A stretch of DNA of 23,034 bases from assembly GCA_900544265.1 (NCBI GenBank), contig UQUQ01000033.1:1-23034 (forward strand), read 5' to 3'. Below are positions 1 through 7,363 of the stretch, one piece after another. The notes beneath the pieces were generated by a model, which did no database searches, was not told the DNA's origin, and was given only the letters and a program-made list of their open reading frames with translations. Within the stretch, counting starts at the first letter, position 1. Every line of letters starts with the position of its first letter. The position numbers and the translations under genes were made by a program. This stretch comes from an uncultured Alistipes sp. Lineage in GTDB: Bacteria; Bacteroidota; Bacteroidia; Bacteroidales; Rikenellaceae.

Positions 1-1641
1 CGACTGGTGCGCAAACCCGTGATGGTCTACACGAGTCAGGGAATCCGAAAGGCCCACGTGAAGGTGTTTCAGATGCTCGAGAATCAGCTCGGACATGACC
101 CTTCGGCAATCGGAGAGGCCGCGGAGGCGCCGGGCCAGCCGAAGGAGGAGGACGATTCGGGCAACACATCGGCCGGTGGAAGTAAATTCCCGGAGGTCGA
201 GCGGGCCGTAGAGGAGGCGCTGGACCTGCTCAAATACGACGGGGATGTGAACGACTCGCTGGCTGAGATGCGTAAAAAATGGGGCGAAGGGATTTCGGTG
301 CTGCATGAAGCCCGATTCGACGAGATCGGGGTGCAATATGCCTGCCGCTCGCACGAAGAGGGACTTGCTGCTCTCGGGCAGGAGCTGACCTGCCACGGAT
401 ACCGGCTCTACGACCTCGACGGCGACGATATCTACCTCCTCACGTTGCAACCGGAGGCTCACGTTGCGGATTTCGAAAAGGCTTGCGGAAAGGCGGGGCA
501 ATATTGTCGGCAGTTGAAGCAGCCGGGGCGTGCACCGGGCACTCCGGCCCGAACACTCGATCCCAGGCGCACGATGCCCTGCGAAGAGGTGCCATGGCCC
601 GATGATGCCGACTACATGCTCGACGCGCTGGCCGGCGACTTTTGCAGCGGGCGGTGGAAAAGCTGCAATGCGGAGGAGTGGCAGGGGAATTTCGTCGCCG
701 ACCTCCGCCAGCGTCCGCTGCAACCTGTCAAGGTGCGCTGGAACCGGTTTTGCTGCCTGACCTACTCCCCGGAGATGGATTTCTATGCGGCGTTCTACTA
801 CATTCCGCCCATGCAGTGCTGGATGCTTCTCGGGGGCAAGAATCCCCTGGAAGCGAACAGCTGGAAGCGGCTGTGCGACCTGCCAAAACAGGAATCGCCC
901 TATCTTTTTTTCGACCAGCGCCCCCGATGGTTCGGCTGCTACCTCTGCTTCGGAGACCGGCAGAGCGCCACGATCCTCACGATGAATCCGCAGGGAGTGG
1001 AGCGCGTCCAGCGTTTTCCCTTGCCCAAGGCGCAGCACCCTTGCGGGTTCGCCTGCGACGGACTTGGACGCATCCTCCTTGCACACGGCGAAGAGACCTA
1101 TTGTTTCGAAAACGGCTCGCTCATTCCGCTGGGTTTCCGCATAGCAAGCGGCGACGGGTTCAACGGCTCCATCCCTGTCCCCGAAACCGGCCGACTGGTT
1201 ATGTGCGGCTTCTCGGACCGGGAACTGGTCGCCCGACTGCTGGAACTTGATGTCGACACGCGCCACTGCCGGGCCACCCAACTGCGGAACATGGATCCCT
1301 GGTCGAACCTCTTCCCGTTTGGAGACGATTGGGTGCTGATCAAAGGAGCTTGCGATTCGATGCGACTGGATTTCGCCCGGCTTTGGAATCGCACGACGGG
1401 CGAAGTGCTGCGCATCCGTCCCGGGATGTTCGGCAGCGAAAAACTCGAACATATCGGACGGCTGAGCGATGGCCGTGTGGTGTTGACCACACTTCGCTCC
1501 CATGTGGGACAAGTCGTGCACTTTCCCGCGGATTTCTGGAATTTCCTCCGCTCGGCCAGTCGTCCGCAAACTCTGGAGCCGATGCAACCCTACGAAACAC
1601 TCTATCCAGATATTCCGCTGACACTGCCCGAAAGATCATAA
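1..1641 (+). CDS. Unrecognised protein, 3' part of a gene cut by the left window edge
   Basis: I do not recognise the family. The reading frame is open from base 1, so the GTG at position 7 need not be the real start and the gene probably continues upstream. The visible part is about 546 residues and ends in TAA at 1639-1641. Residues 40-60 are an acidic, Gly/Ser-rich low-complexity linker. A small alpha/beta-like region follows (about 65-165). The second half (about 225-520) is rich in Trp, Tyr, Phe and Gly with strand-turn-strand spacing that would fit a beta-propeller, but I cannot name a repeat. No signal peptide or membrane segment is visible in this part. Base composition is GC-rich like the housekeeping genes, unlike the AT-rich block that follows. 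The function is unknown. Confidence 0.7.
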   Translation, partial: RLVRKPVMVYTSQGIRKAHVKVFQMLENQLGHDPSAIGEAAEAPGQPKEEDDSGNTSAGGSKFPEVERAVEEALDLLKYDGDVNDSLAEMRKKWGEGISVLHEARFDEIGVQYACRSHEEGLAALGQELTCHGYRLYDLDGDDIYLLTLQPEAHVADFEKACGKAGQYCRQLKQPGRAPGTPARTLDPRRTMPCEEVPWPDDADYMLDALAGDFCSGRWKSCNAEEWQGNFVADLRQRPLQPVKVRWNRFCCLTYSPEMDFYAAFYYIPPMQCWMLLGGKNPLEANSWKRLCDLPKQESPYLFFDQRPRWFGCYLCFGDRQSATILTMNPQGVERVQRFPLPKAQHPCGFACDGLGRILLAHGEETYCFENGSLIPLGFRIASGDGFNGSIPVPETGRLVMCGFSDRELVARLLELDVDTRHCRATQLRNMDPWSNLFPFGDDWVLIKGACDSMRLDFARLWNRTTGEVLRIRPGMFGSEKLEHIGRLSDGRVVLTTLRSHVGQVVHFPADFWNFLRSASRPQTLEPMQPYETLYPDIPLTLPERS

Positions 1642-1952
1642 CCCAAAAGCACACAATTGCTATACTCGTAATTATTACCTCATAAAAAGACCTTGCTTTT
1701 TTGAGGCTGGTCCTCAAAATGTTCTCCACATTCTCTCCGAAGGTGATACAATGTGTGAGAGTGAACGGATAGAGCAAATCTGAAGGTATCGTAGCTCAAA
1801 GACGACAAAACAATATCCATTCCTTTCTACCACAAAAACAAGTCACAAAATCATGACGAAATCCGGCCAATAATCTTGCATACAATCCATCCTATGACCT
1901 CGGCTTGTCGCTACTAAACGGGAAGAATGACAACTAAAAACCGCCCAGTAAA
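1642..1952. other. AT-rich intergenic stretch, no gene seen
   Basis: These 311 bases lie between the stop of the first gene and the stop of the convergent PIN-like gene. Composition drops sharply to AT-rich right after position 1641. The only structure I see is a weak 6-bp hairpin at 1701-1717 with no T-run suited to termination. I find no tRNA fragment or integrase remnant. It looks like the left flank of the AT-rich block that ends at the tRNA-Leu gene. Confidence 0.6.
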
Positions 1953-3830
1953 CTATTTGCAAATTACCTTATATAAATTGATTAAAAATGAACAGAAACC
2001 CCATAATCCACCACCTGAAAGTATTACAGCGATAATTCGAGATAATATTGTTGAGAAATTCTTGAATCCCTGAATAGCAAAATACATCAGAATTATGGCT
2101 ATTATCAATCCTATTACAGCCTTTAGCATAATCCTCTTATGATTTGTAATCTGTAAAGATAGTTTCTCAATTTCTGTTCTGAATTGAATATGCTTATCTT
2201 CCAATGCTTTTATCCGCTGGCTTAATAGAGCATTATTATCGGCCTCTTGTTTTTGGGCATCCAATGCCTCTTTAATCTTTTGTGCTTGTTTGACCTTACG
2301 AGTTTTTTCCTTCTCTACAATACTAATAGCCTGCTGTTTTGCTAAATTCTTATCTTGTACAACCAATTCATTGAAATGTGCAATTTTTTTAGCTGATTGA
2401 CAAGCAACTGATTCCAAAAGAATGCGATAATCTTCGTCAGATACACTATCCAACGATGAAATTGCAGCTTCAAATTCTCCAATTAACTCTTTACTTGCTA
2501 TTTCTTCGTTCAACGTTGTGGCCATCAATTCTCGCAATCCAATCTTTCGAACTTGGGATGTTAACTTTGCAGGATCTTTCAACCATAGCATACTAGTAAG
2601 AACATCCGGCAAAACAATTTCAGTTACACCTTTTACGGATGCATGTTCTTTATTAAACAGAAGAAGATCATAGTTTGTTGTAACAAACCAGTATTTACCT
2701 TTTTGGAAACTACTTATTACAGCTCCACGCTGTTCCCTAACAAATAAATATGCAGCAACATCATGAAAAGCATTACCCTTCTTTTTACGGGTATCTTTCA
2801 ATGCTTTTACATCAGGACTTTTCTCAAATTTCTCCAATAAAGGTGTTCCTATATTTTCTTTCGAAACTTTAAGCGTTTGACAAACATAATCTTCAATTCT
2901 AGCGCCAATATTAATTAACCATGCCTTATTTCTACCTAACCTTAAGCATGCATCATTTATAGTCGTAATAGGTTGTTTATTATTATAGCTGTCAACCGCA
3001 TTAGAAATTACTTCACTGAGTTCATTTAAAGTGACAGATAAAACTTTAATCGTACCACCTGTATTTCTGATTAAATCTAATAATTCCAATGCTGGTTTTG
3101 TCTCCTCTTCTTTTTGTAAATCTAAAGCTCGCAAAATAAGAGGTGTATCAATGTAGTAAACTTCATTAGAAGCAAAATTAGTTTCAACATTGATTCCTGA
3201 TTCCAAAAAACCTGCTACTATGGTACCTAAATACAATTGCTCTGCAATTTGAAACAACTCATCATCAGATGTATTTAAGTATTCTAAGAATTGGACATGA
3301 TAAATGAAGGAATGTTCAATATCATCCCTTTTAATCACGCCATTGCCTCTAAAAAAAGAAGCAATTTGACATTTGTTCCTATCCAAGAAATCCGTTAACG
3401 ATGGAAGTTTTGACGAATCAATCTGTTCAGTTGCAAGATATGTATTAAAAGCCAATTCAAGTTTTGATGCATTCCGTAAGCCTTTTTTATATTTTGCCTC
3501 TAACTCTGTAAAAGAATATTGAGTTAATTGGAACGAATTACCGTGTTCAAAACATTGCGCTCCTAATTCAGTTTTCTTGCGTCGTGATAAAGAAGAAAAG
3601 ACAGACTCTATTAATTTTCGAACAATAAGAACAGGAACATCAATTCCATATTCTTGTTTTATAATTTCTTGAATATCTTGGACTGTCCCTTGAGAAGCAC
3701 CTCTTAAGCTATATAAACTCAATGCTCTTTTGCAGATAGGCACATATACATGATTATATAAATCATTCTGATTTTCTGTCAAGGCAGCAAGGAAACAATA
3801 ATTTGCCAATGTATCATTTAAGGTTTTCAT
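1953..3830 (-). CDS. Membrane-anchored protein with PIN-like nuclease core (putative defence or RNA-cleaving effector)
   Basis: A 625-residue protein of no family I can name. Residues 1-215 are mostly helical. Residues 223-400 have the order of a PIN-like fold: a strand ending in Asp228 (YYIDTPLIL), Glu270 in a helix (TLNELSEV), Asp357 (FHDVAAYLF) and a strand followed by Asp388 (FVTTNYDLL). These match the acidic positions expected of PIN nucleases. Residues 490-565 form a Lys/Glu/Gln-rich coiled coil. Two hydrophobic segments (about 568-587 and 597-620) close the protein, so the nuclease part would be tethered to the inner membrane, facing the cytoplasm. There is no signal peptide. The gene is AT-rich, unlike its neighbours, and stands alone between convergent and tRNA genes, which suggests horizontal gain. 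PIN proteins usually cleave RNA; a role in phage defence or a toxin-like role is inference. The ATG at 3830 lies about 46 nt downstream of a TATTTTTG box. Confidence 0.8.
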   Translation of the reverse strand: MKTLNDTLANYCFLAALTENQNDLYNHVYVPICKRALSLYSLRGASQGTVQDIQEIIKQEYGIDVPVLIVRKLIESVFSSLSRRKKTELGAQCFEHGNSFQLTQYSFTELEAKYKKGLRNASKLELAFNTYLATEQIDSSKLPSLTDFLDRNKCQIASFFRGNGVIKRDDIEHSFIYHVQFLEYLNTSDDELFQIAEQLYLGTIVAGFLESGINVETNFASNEVYYIDTPLILRALDLQKEEETKPALELLDLIRNTGGTIKVLSVTLNELSEVISNAVDSYNNKQPITTINDACLRLGRNKAWLINIGARIEDYVCQTLKVSKENIGTPLLEKFEKSPDVKALKDTRKKKGNAFHDVAAYLFVREQRGAVISSFQKGKYWFVTTNYDLLLFNKEHASVKGVTEIVLPDVLTSMLWLKDPAKLTSQVRKIGLRELMATTLNEEIASKELIGEFEAAISSLDSVSDEDYRILLESVACQSAKKIAHFNELVVQDKNLAKQQAISIVEKEKTRKVKQAQKIKEALDAQKQEADNNALLSQRIKALEDKHIQFRTEIEKLSLQITNHKRIMLKAVIGLIIAIILMYFAIQGFKNFSTILSRIIAVILSGGGLWGFCSFLINLYKVICK

Positions 3831-3876
3831 AATCTACCAATTAAGAAAGCAGCGATAAAGAATCAGATGTATATAA

Positions 3877-3884
3877 CAAAAATA
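3877..3884 (-). promoter_or_regulatory. Possible -7 box of the PIN-like gene
   Basis: The minus strand reads TATTTTTG, which fits the Bacteroidetes -7 consensus TAnnTTTG, about 46 nt upstream of the ATG at 3830. I do not see a convincing TTG at the usual 19-21 nt upstream, so this is a weaker call than the other promoters in the window. Confidence 0.35.
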
Positions 3885-4007
3885 GTGAAAATACCGGAAT
3901 TTATTTCATCCGAGGTTTAGATTTGCTTTCTAGATCTAATTTAGCAGGATAATTTTCCGACAAAAATCACCCTGCTAACAGCCAAGTCAAACATCATTCA
4001 CAGCACG

Positions 4008-4029
4008 TGTGGGGAAAATGTGGGGAAAA
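4008..4029. repeat. Tandem 11-bp direct repeat beside tRNA-Leu
   Basis: The 11-mer TGTGGGGAAAA occurs twice head to tail with no gap, inside AT-rich sequence between the PIN-like gene and the tRNA-Leu terminator. Short G-rich direct repeats next to a tRNA 3' end can be integrase arm-binding or attachment-region remnants. No integrase gene is present here, so that reading is inference. Confidence 0.75.
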
Positions 4030-4040
4030 TCCAGAAAATA

Positions 4041-4082
4041 AAAATCGCTTAATCCGTATATATCAACAGATTAAGCGATTTT
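4041..4082 (-). terminator. Intrinsic terminator of tRNA-Leu
   Basis: A perfect 14-bp inverted repeat (4041-4054 and 4069-4082) with a 14-nt loop begins two bases after the tRNA 3' end. On the minus strand the right arm runs into a T-rich tract (TTTTTATTTTC), giving a stem-loop plus U-tract. It would end the tRNA transcript and insulate the PIN-like gene downstream on the same strand. Confidence 0.75.
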
Positions 4083-4084
4083 AC

Positions 4085-4171
4085 TGGTACCCGGAGCCGG
4101 GGTCGAACCGGCACGACATTGCTGTCATTGGTGTTTGAGACCAACGCGTCTACCGATTCCGCCATCCGGGC
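4085..4171 (-). tRNA. tRNA-Leu (anticodon CAA)
   Basis: On the minus strand an 87-nt cloverleaf can be drawn. The acceptor stem GCCCGGA pairs with TCCGGGT, followed by discriminator A and an encoded CCA. The anticodon stem TTGGT/ACCAA encloses the loop CTCAAAC, giving anticodon CAA. The T-arm carries GGTTCGACCCC and there is a type II variable arm, as expected of leucine tRNAs. The 3' end faces the AT-rich block at 1642-4084, the usual orientation for islands inserted at tRNA genes. Confidence 0.95.
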
Positions 4172-4382
4172 TGCACGTTCCGGAATCCGCGGCCACATCC
4201 GTCAACCTCTCCGTGAAAACCTGTCAGGTAAACGCCTTCCGTAAAAGAGCATCCCCTTCACAGGAAGCCTCTTCCCTCCCATCCGGGCATGCCCGCGCGG
4301 GAAGAGCCAAAATGCGGCACCGTTCCGTAAGAATCGGGATGACAAAGATAGGCCTTTTCGGGCAAAATCCAAAGCCCGGGGG

Positions 4383-6206
4383 CTATTTTTCAAAAAATTC
4401 GCGGATTTTTTTCGCCCTGGCAGGGCCGACCAGCGCCGACAGCTCCTCGATGTTTGCCGTGCGGACCTTCTCCACCGTGCGGAAATGTTGCAGCAGCGTG
4501 CGGACCGTCTTCTCGCCGACTCCTTCGATCTGTTCCAGTTCGCTGTGGATGAAGGCCTTGCTCCGTTTCTGGCGGTGGAACGTAATCGCAAACCGGTGCA
4601 CCTCCTCCTGGATGCTCGCCAGGAAATGGAGCAGCGGCGACGTGGGCCGCAGCCCGACCAGCAGCGGCGGATAACCGCTGTAGAGCTCCGCCGTGCGGTG
4701 GCGGTCATCCTTCGCAAGACCCGCAATCGGAATATCAAGTCCCAGAGCCTCCAGCACCTCGTGGATCGCCCCCATCTGCCCCTTGCCGCCGTCGGCGATA
4801 ATCAGATCGGGCAGCTCGGCCCCTTCGGCCTGCAGACGGCTGTAACGGCGGAAGACCACCTCGCGCATCGAGGCATAGTCGTCGGGGCCCTCCACGGTCT
4901 TGATATTGAAATGGCGGTACTCCTTGCGCGAAGGCTTGCCGTCGCGGAAGACGACGCACGACGCCACGGGATTCGAGCCCTGAAGGTTCGAGTTGTCGAA
5001 ACACTCGATGTGGCGCGGCTGCCGATCGAGGTTCAGCGCCTTGCACAGCGCCTCCATCAGCCGCTCCGTATGACGCTCGGGATTCTTGATCTCGAGGTTC
5101 TTGAGCTGCTCGGCCCGGTAGATGCGGGCGCTCTTCTGCGAGAATTCCAGCAGGTCGAGCTTCTCGCCCCGCTTGGGCACGGTGAAGGTTACCCCGTCGA
5201 AGAGCAGCGTCGTCGAGGGGAGGAAGGGGACGATGACCTCGCGGGCGAGCTTGCCGTCGGCGACCTGCTCGACGACGTGCTGGATGGCCAGCGTCAGCAT
5301 GTCGCGCGGATCGCCGCCGACGCCCGCTGTGAGCCGCACGGTATAGACCCCGACGATCGAGCCGTGGCGGATGCGCGTGAAGTTGCAGTAGGCTACGTCG
5401 TCGTCCTCGAGCAGCGAGAAGACATCCACGTCGACGATCCGCGCGCTGACGATCACCGAGCGGCCGGCATAGTTGTCCAGCGCGTCGAGGCGCTGCTTGT
5501 AGCGCTGCGCCGCCTCGAAGCGCAGCTCCGCGGCCGCCCGCTCCATTTCGCCCGTGAGGTACTGCCGCACGGGCCGCAGGTCGCCCTTGAGCACCGAGAC
5601 GACCAGTTCGACCTGCCGCGCATACTCCTCCTCGCTCTGCAGCCCCACGCAGGGGCCCTTGCAATTGCCCAGATGGTACTGCAGGCAGACGGTGTACTTT
5701 CCGCGGGCGATCTTCGCGGGCGAGAGGTCCAGCTTGCAGGTGCGCAGCGGCACCACCTCGCGCACGAACTCCAGCACGCTGTGCTGCATCATCACCGAAC
5801 CGTAGGGGCCGAAGTATTGCGACCCGTCGCGCACGACCTGCCGCGTGGACTGCACGCGCGGGAAGCGCTCGCGCCGCACGACGATCCACGGATAGGTCTT
5901 GTCGTCCTTGAGCAGGATGTTGTAGCGCGGCTGGAGGTTCTTGATGAGCGAATTTTCGAGCAGCAGGGCGTCGGTTTCGCTGCCGACGACGATGTGGCGG
6001 ATTTCGGCAATCTGCCGCACCAGTGCGCGGACCTTCGCGCTGTGCTCCTTCGACTGCACGAAGTACGACGAGACGCGCTTGCGCAGGCTCTTGGCCTTGC
6101 CCACGTAGATGATCGTGCCCGAGCGGTCCAGGAACTGGTAGACGCCGGGCGACAGGGGCAGCAGCGAGACCTGCTCCCGCAGGTGGTCTTGCAGGGTTTC
6201 GGCCAT
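4383..6206 (-). CDS. uvrC: UvrABC system subunit C (excinuclease)
   Basis: UvrC makes both incisions around a DNA lesion bound by UvrB in nucleotide excision repair. The 607-residue protein has the full architecture. The GIY-YIG nuclease is at the N-terminus (GVY at 21-23, IYVG at 33-36, Arg43, Glu84). A cysteine set (157, 174, 182, 186) matches the reported iron-sulfur ligands of UvrC. A UVR motif lies near 208-242. The RNase H-like nuclease has Asp404 in FDNSN, Asp472 in ADGG and His538. A helix-hairpin-helix pair closes the protein (560-605). I chose the ATG at 6204-6206 because the longer frame from 6245 would begin upstream of the likely -7 box at 6234-6241. The gene appears monocistronic; length is normal for the family and the nuclease residues are present. 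Confidence 0.97.
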   Translation of the reverse strand: MAETLQDHLREQVSLLPLSPGVYQFLDRSGTIIYVGKAKSLRKRVSSYFVQSKEHSAKVRALVRQIAEIRHIVVGSETDALLLENSLIKNLQPRYNILLKDDKTYPWIVVRRERFPRVQSTRQVVRDGSQYFGPYGSVMMQHSVLEFVREVVPLRTCKLDLSPAKIARGKYTVCLQYHLGNCKGPCVGLQSEEEYARQVELVVSVLKGDLRPVRQYLTGEMERAAAELRFEAAQRYKQRLDALDNYAGRSVIVSARIVDVDVFSLLEDDDVAYCNFTRIRHGSIVGVYTVRLTAGVGGDPRDMLTLAIQHVVEQVADGKLAREVIVPFLPSTTLLFDGVTFTVPKRGEKLDLLEFSQKSARIYRAEQLKNLEIKNPERHTERLMEALCKALNLDRQPRHIECFDNSNLQGSNPVASCVVFRDGKPSRKEYRHFNIKTVEGPDDYASMREVVFRRYSRLQAEGAELPDLIIADGGKGQMGAIHEVLEALGLDIPIAGLAKDDRHRTAELYSGYPPLLVGLRPTSPLLHFLASIQEEVHRFAITFHRQKRSKAFIHSELEQIEGVGEKTVRTLLQHFRTVEKVRTANIEELSALVGPARAKKIREFFEK

Positions 6207-6233
6207 GGGTCGTATGCGGAGATTGCAGTCGCA

Positions 6234-6241
6234 CAAAGGTA
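6234..6241 (-). promoter_or_regulatory. Likely -7 box of uvrC
   Basis: The minus strand reads TACCTTTG, matching TAnnTTTG, 27 nt before the uvrC ATG at 6206. A clear -33 TTG at 19-21 nt is lacking; the nearest TTTG is only 12 nt upstream. The box supports the internal ATG as the true start. Confidence 0.45.
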
Positions 6242-6348
6242 ACAATTATTTCGCAAACCGCGACACGCACCCGGGCGGCACCGCGGACAGCGGAAAAGAG
6301 AGGTGGAAACGGGCGGCGGAAAAAGCAGCGGAAAAGAGCGGCCGTTTG

Positions 6349-6379
6349 TTGTATTTTTCCCGCCGAATTCCTATATTTG
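6349..6379 (+). promoter_or_regulatory. Bacteroidetes-type promoter of the lipoprotein/DUF5723 pair
   Basis: TTG at 6349-6351 and TATATTTG at 6372-6379 are separated by 20 nt, the consensus spacing for the Bacteroidetes housekeeping sigma factor. The ATG at 6412 follows 32 nt after the -7 box. Confidence 0.65.
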
Positions 6380-6411
6380 TCCTATTACCATCCACCCATC
6401 ATTGAACGCCT

Positions 6412-7350
6412 ATGAAAAAATTGCCGCTTCTGTTCCTTGTCGGGCTGCTCGCCGCAGGATGCGTCGACAAGGAGTACGATCTGAAAGATGTCGAAACGGA
6501 CAACATCGCCATCGGCGATTCGCAGAGTGAATTCCGCTGCCCGCTCATGACCATCCGCGTGAGCATGCAGGAGATCACCGACAACGGCATCGACATCGAA
6601 AACGTCTTCCGCGAGACGGACATCTGGCTGCCCACCGAACTGCCCGACGCCTATGTCGACATCCGGCGGCTCGTCTCCGACGAGGCCTACGTCTCCACGC
6701 TGCTCGACCTGCTCGTCGACGAGCTGCTCGTAAGCGACACCAAGCTGGACCAGGTCGTCGAGCTGATCTGGAACACCCCCGCGTACCGCCAGTCGGTCAC
6801 CGGCTCCGTACCCGAGCTCGATCTGGACGACGCCGACACCTTCCGTTCGCTCTTCCGCTCGCTGTACCAGAACAACGCCCAGGTGCGCGAGCTGCTCGAC
6901 GAGCAGGTGCGGCTGCTCGCACACGACTACCTGACGGCCCTCCAGGTCGACGACATCACCTATGACATCGACCGCATCGACCTCGACGACAACATCGTGG
7001 ACATGCTCGCCGAGAACCTCGATCCCGAAGGGACGCCCGACGCGAAAAACACGCTGCACATCTACGGCACGATCGCCAACCGGCTGCCGTTGAGCGCCGA
7101 GATCCAGGCCCGGCTCCGCCCGACGCTCATCGAGGTTCCGGTGCAGATCGACGCCAAGAGCGAGGAGAACGTCATCGCCGAGACGCCGATCTACGGCGAA
7201 GACCTGCGCACGCTCATCCACGGCTGCCAGGTCGTCATTCCCGTGACGCTCGACCGCTACTACCGCAACGGATTCGACAATACGGCCGACTGCCAGCTGC
7301 TCATCGAGCTGCACCTGGTCAAGCGCGGCGGACTGAAACTCAACCTCTAA
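6412..7350 (+). CDS. Putative lipoprotein of unknown function
   Basis: A 312-residue protein starting with a lipoprotein signal peptide: MKK, a hydrophobic core and the lipobox LAAG|C with Cys17 as the lipidated residue. The mature part is strongly acidic, with many Asp and Glu residues in Leu-rich helices (about 70-190), then a more strand-like C-terminal half that includes NRLPLSAEIQARLRPTLIEV (about 223-242). I do not recognise a named domain. It is followed after 13 bases by the DUF5723-type gene, so the two are almost surely co-transcribed and probably act together at the cell envelope, likely the outer membrane. The promoter at 6349-6379 serves both. The function is unknown. Confidence 0.8.
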   Translation: MKKLPLLFLVGLLAAGCVDKEYDLKDVETDNIAIGDSQSEFRCPLMTIRVSMQEITDNGIDIENVFRETDIWLPTELPDAYVDIRRLVSDEAYVSTLLDLLVDELLVSDTKLDQVVELIWNTPAYRQSVTGSVPELDLDDADTFRSLFRSLYQNNAQVRELLDEQVRLLAHDYLTALQVDDITYDIDRIDLDDNIVDMLAENLDPEGTPDAKNTLHIYGTIANRLPLSAEIQARLRPTLIEVPVQIDAKSEENVIAETPIYGEDLRTLIHGCQVVIPVTLDRYYRNGFDNTADCQLLIELHLVKRGGLKLNL

Positions 7351-7363
7351 ACCACCTCCGACC

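Noticed and set aside
1701..1717. Small hairpin TTGAGG/CCTCAA after the first gene
   Set aside because: The stem is only 6 bp and lacks a downstream T-run on either strand, so I do not call it a terminator.
3953..4138. Open frame that reads through the repeats and tRNA-Leu on the plus strand
   Set aside because: Such frames are a common artefact of tRNA sequence. There is no start codon in a good context and the tRNA is on the opposite strand.
4360..4382. Hairpin-like CGGGC/GCCCG after uvrC
   Set aside because: A 5-bp stem with a 10-nt loop and no T-run; too weak for a terminator call.
4485..6242. 585-codon frame antisense to uvrC
   Set aside because: Shadow of a GC-rich gene. The uvrC frame has all expected motifs; the antisense translation is low-complexity in Leu, Ala, Arg and Val.
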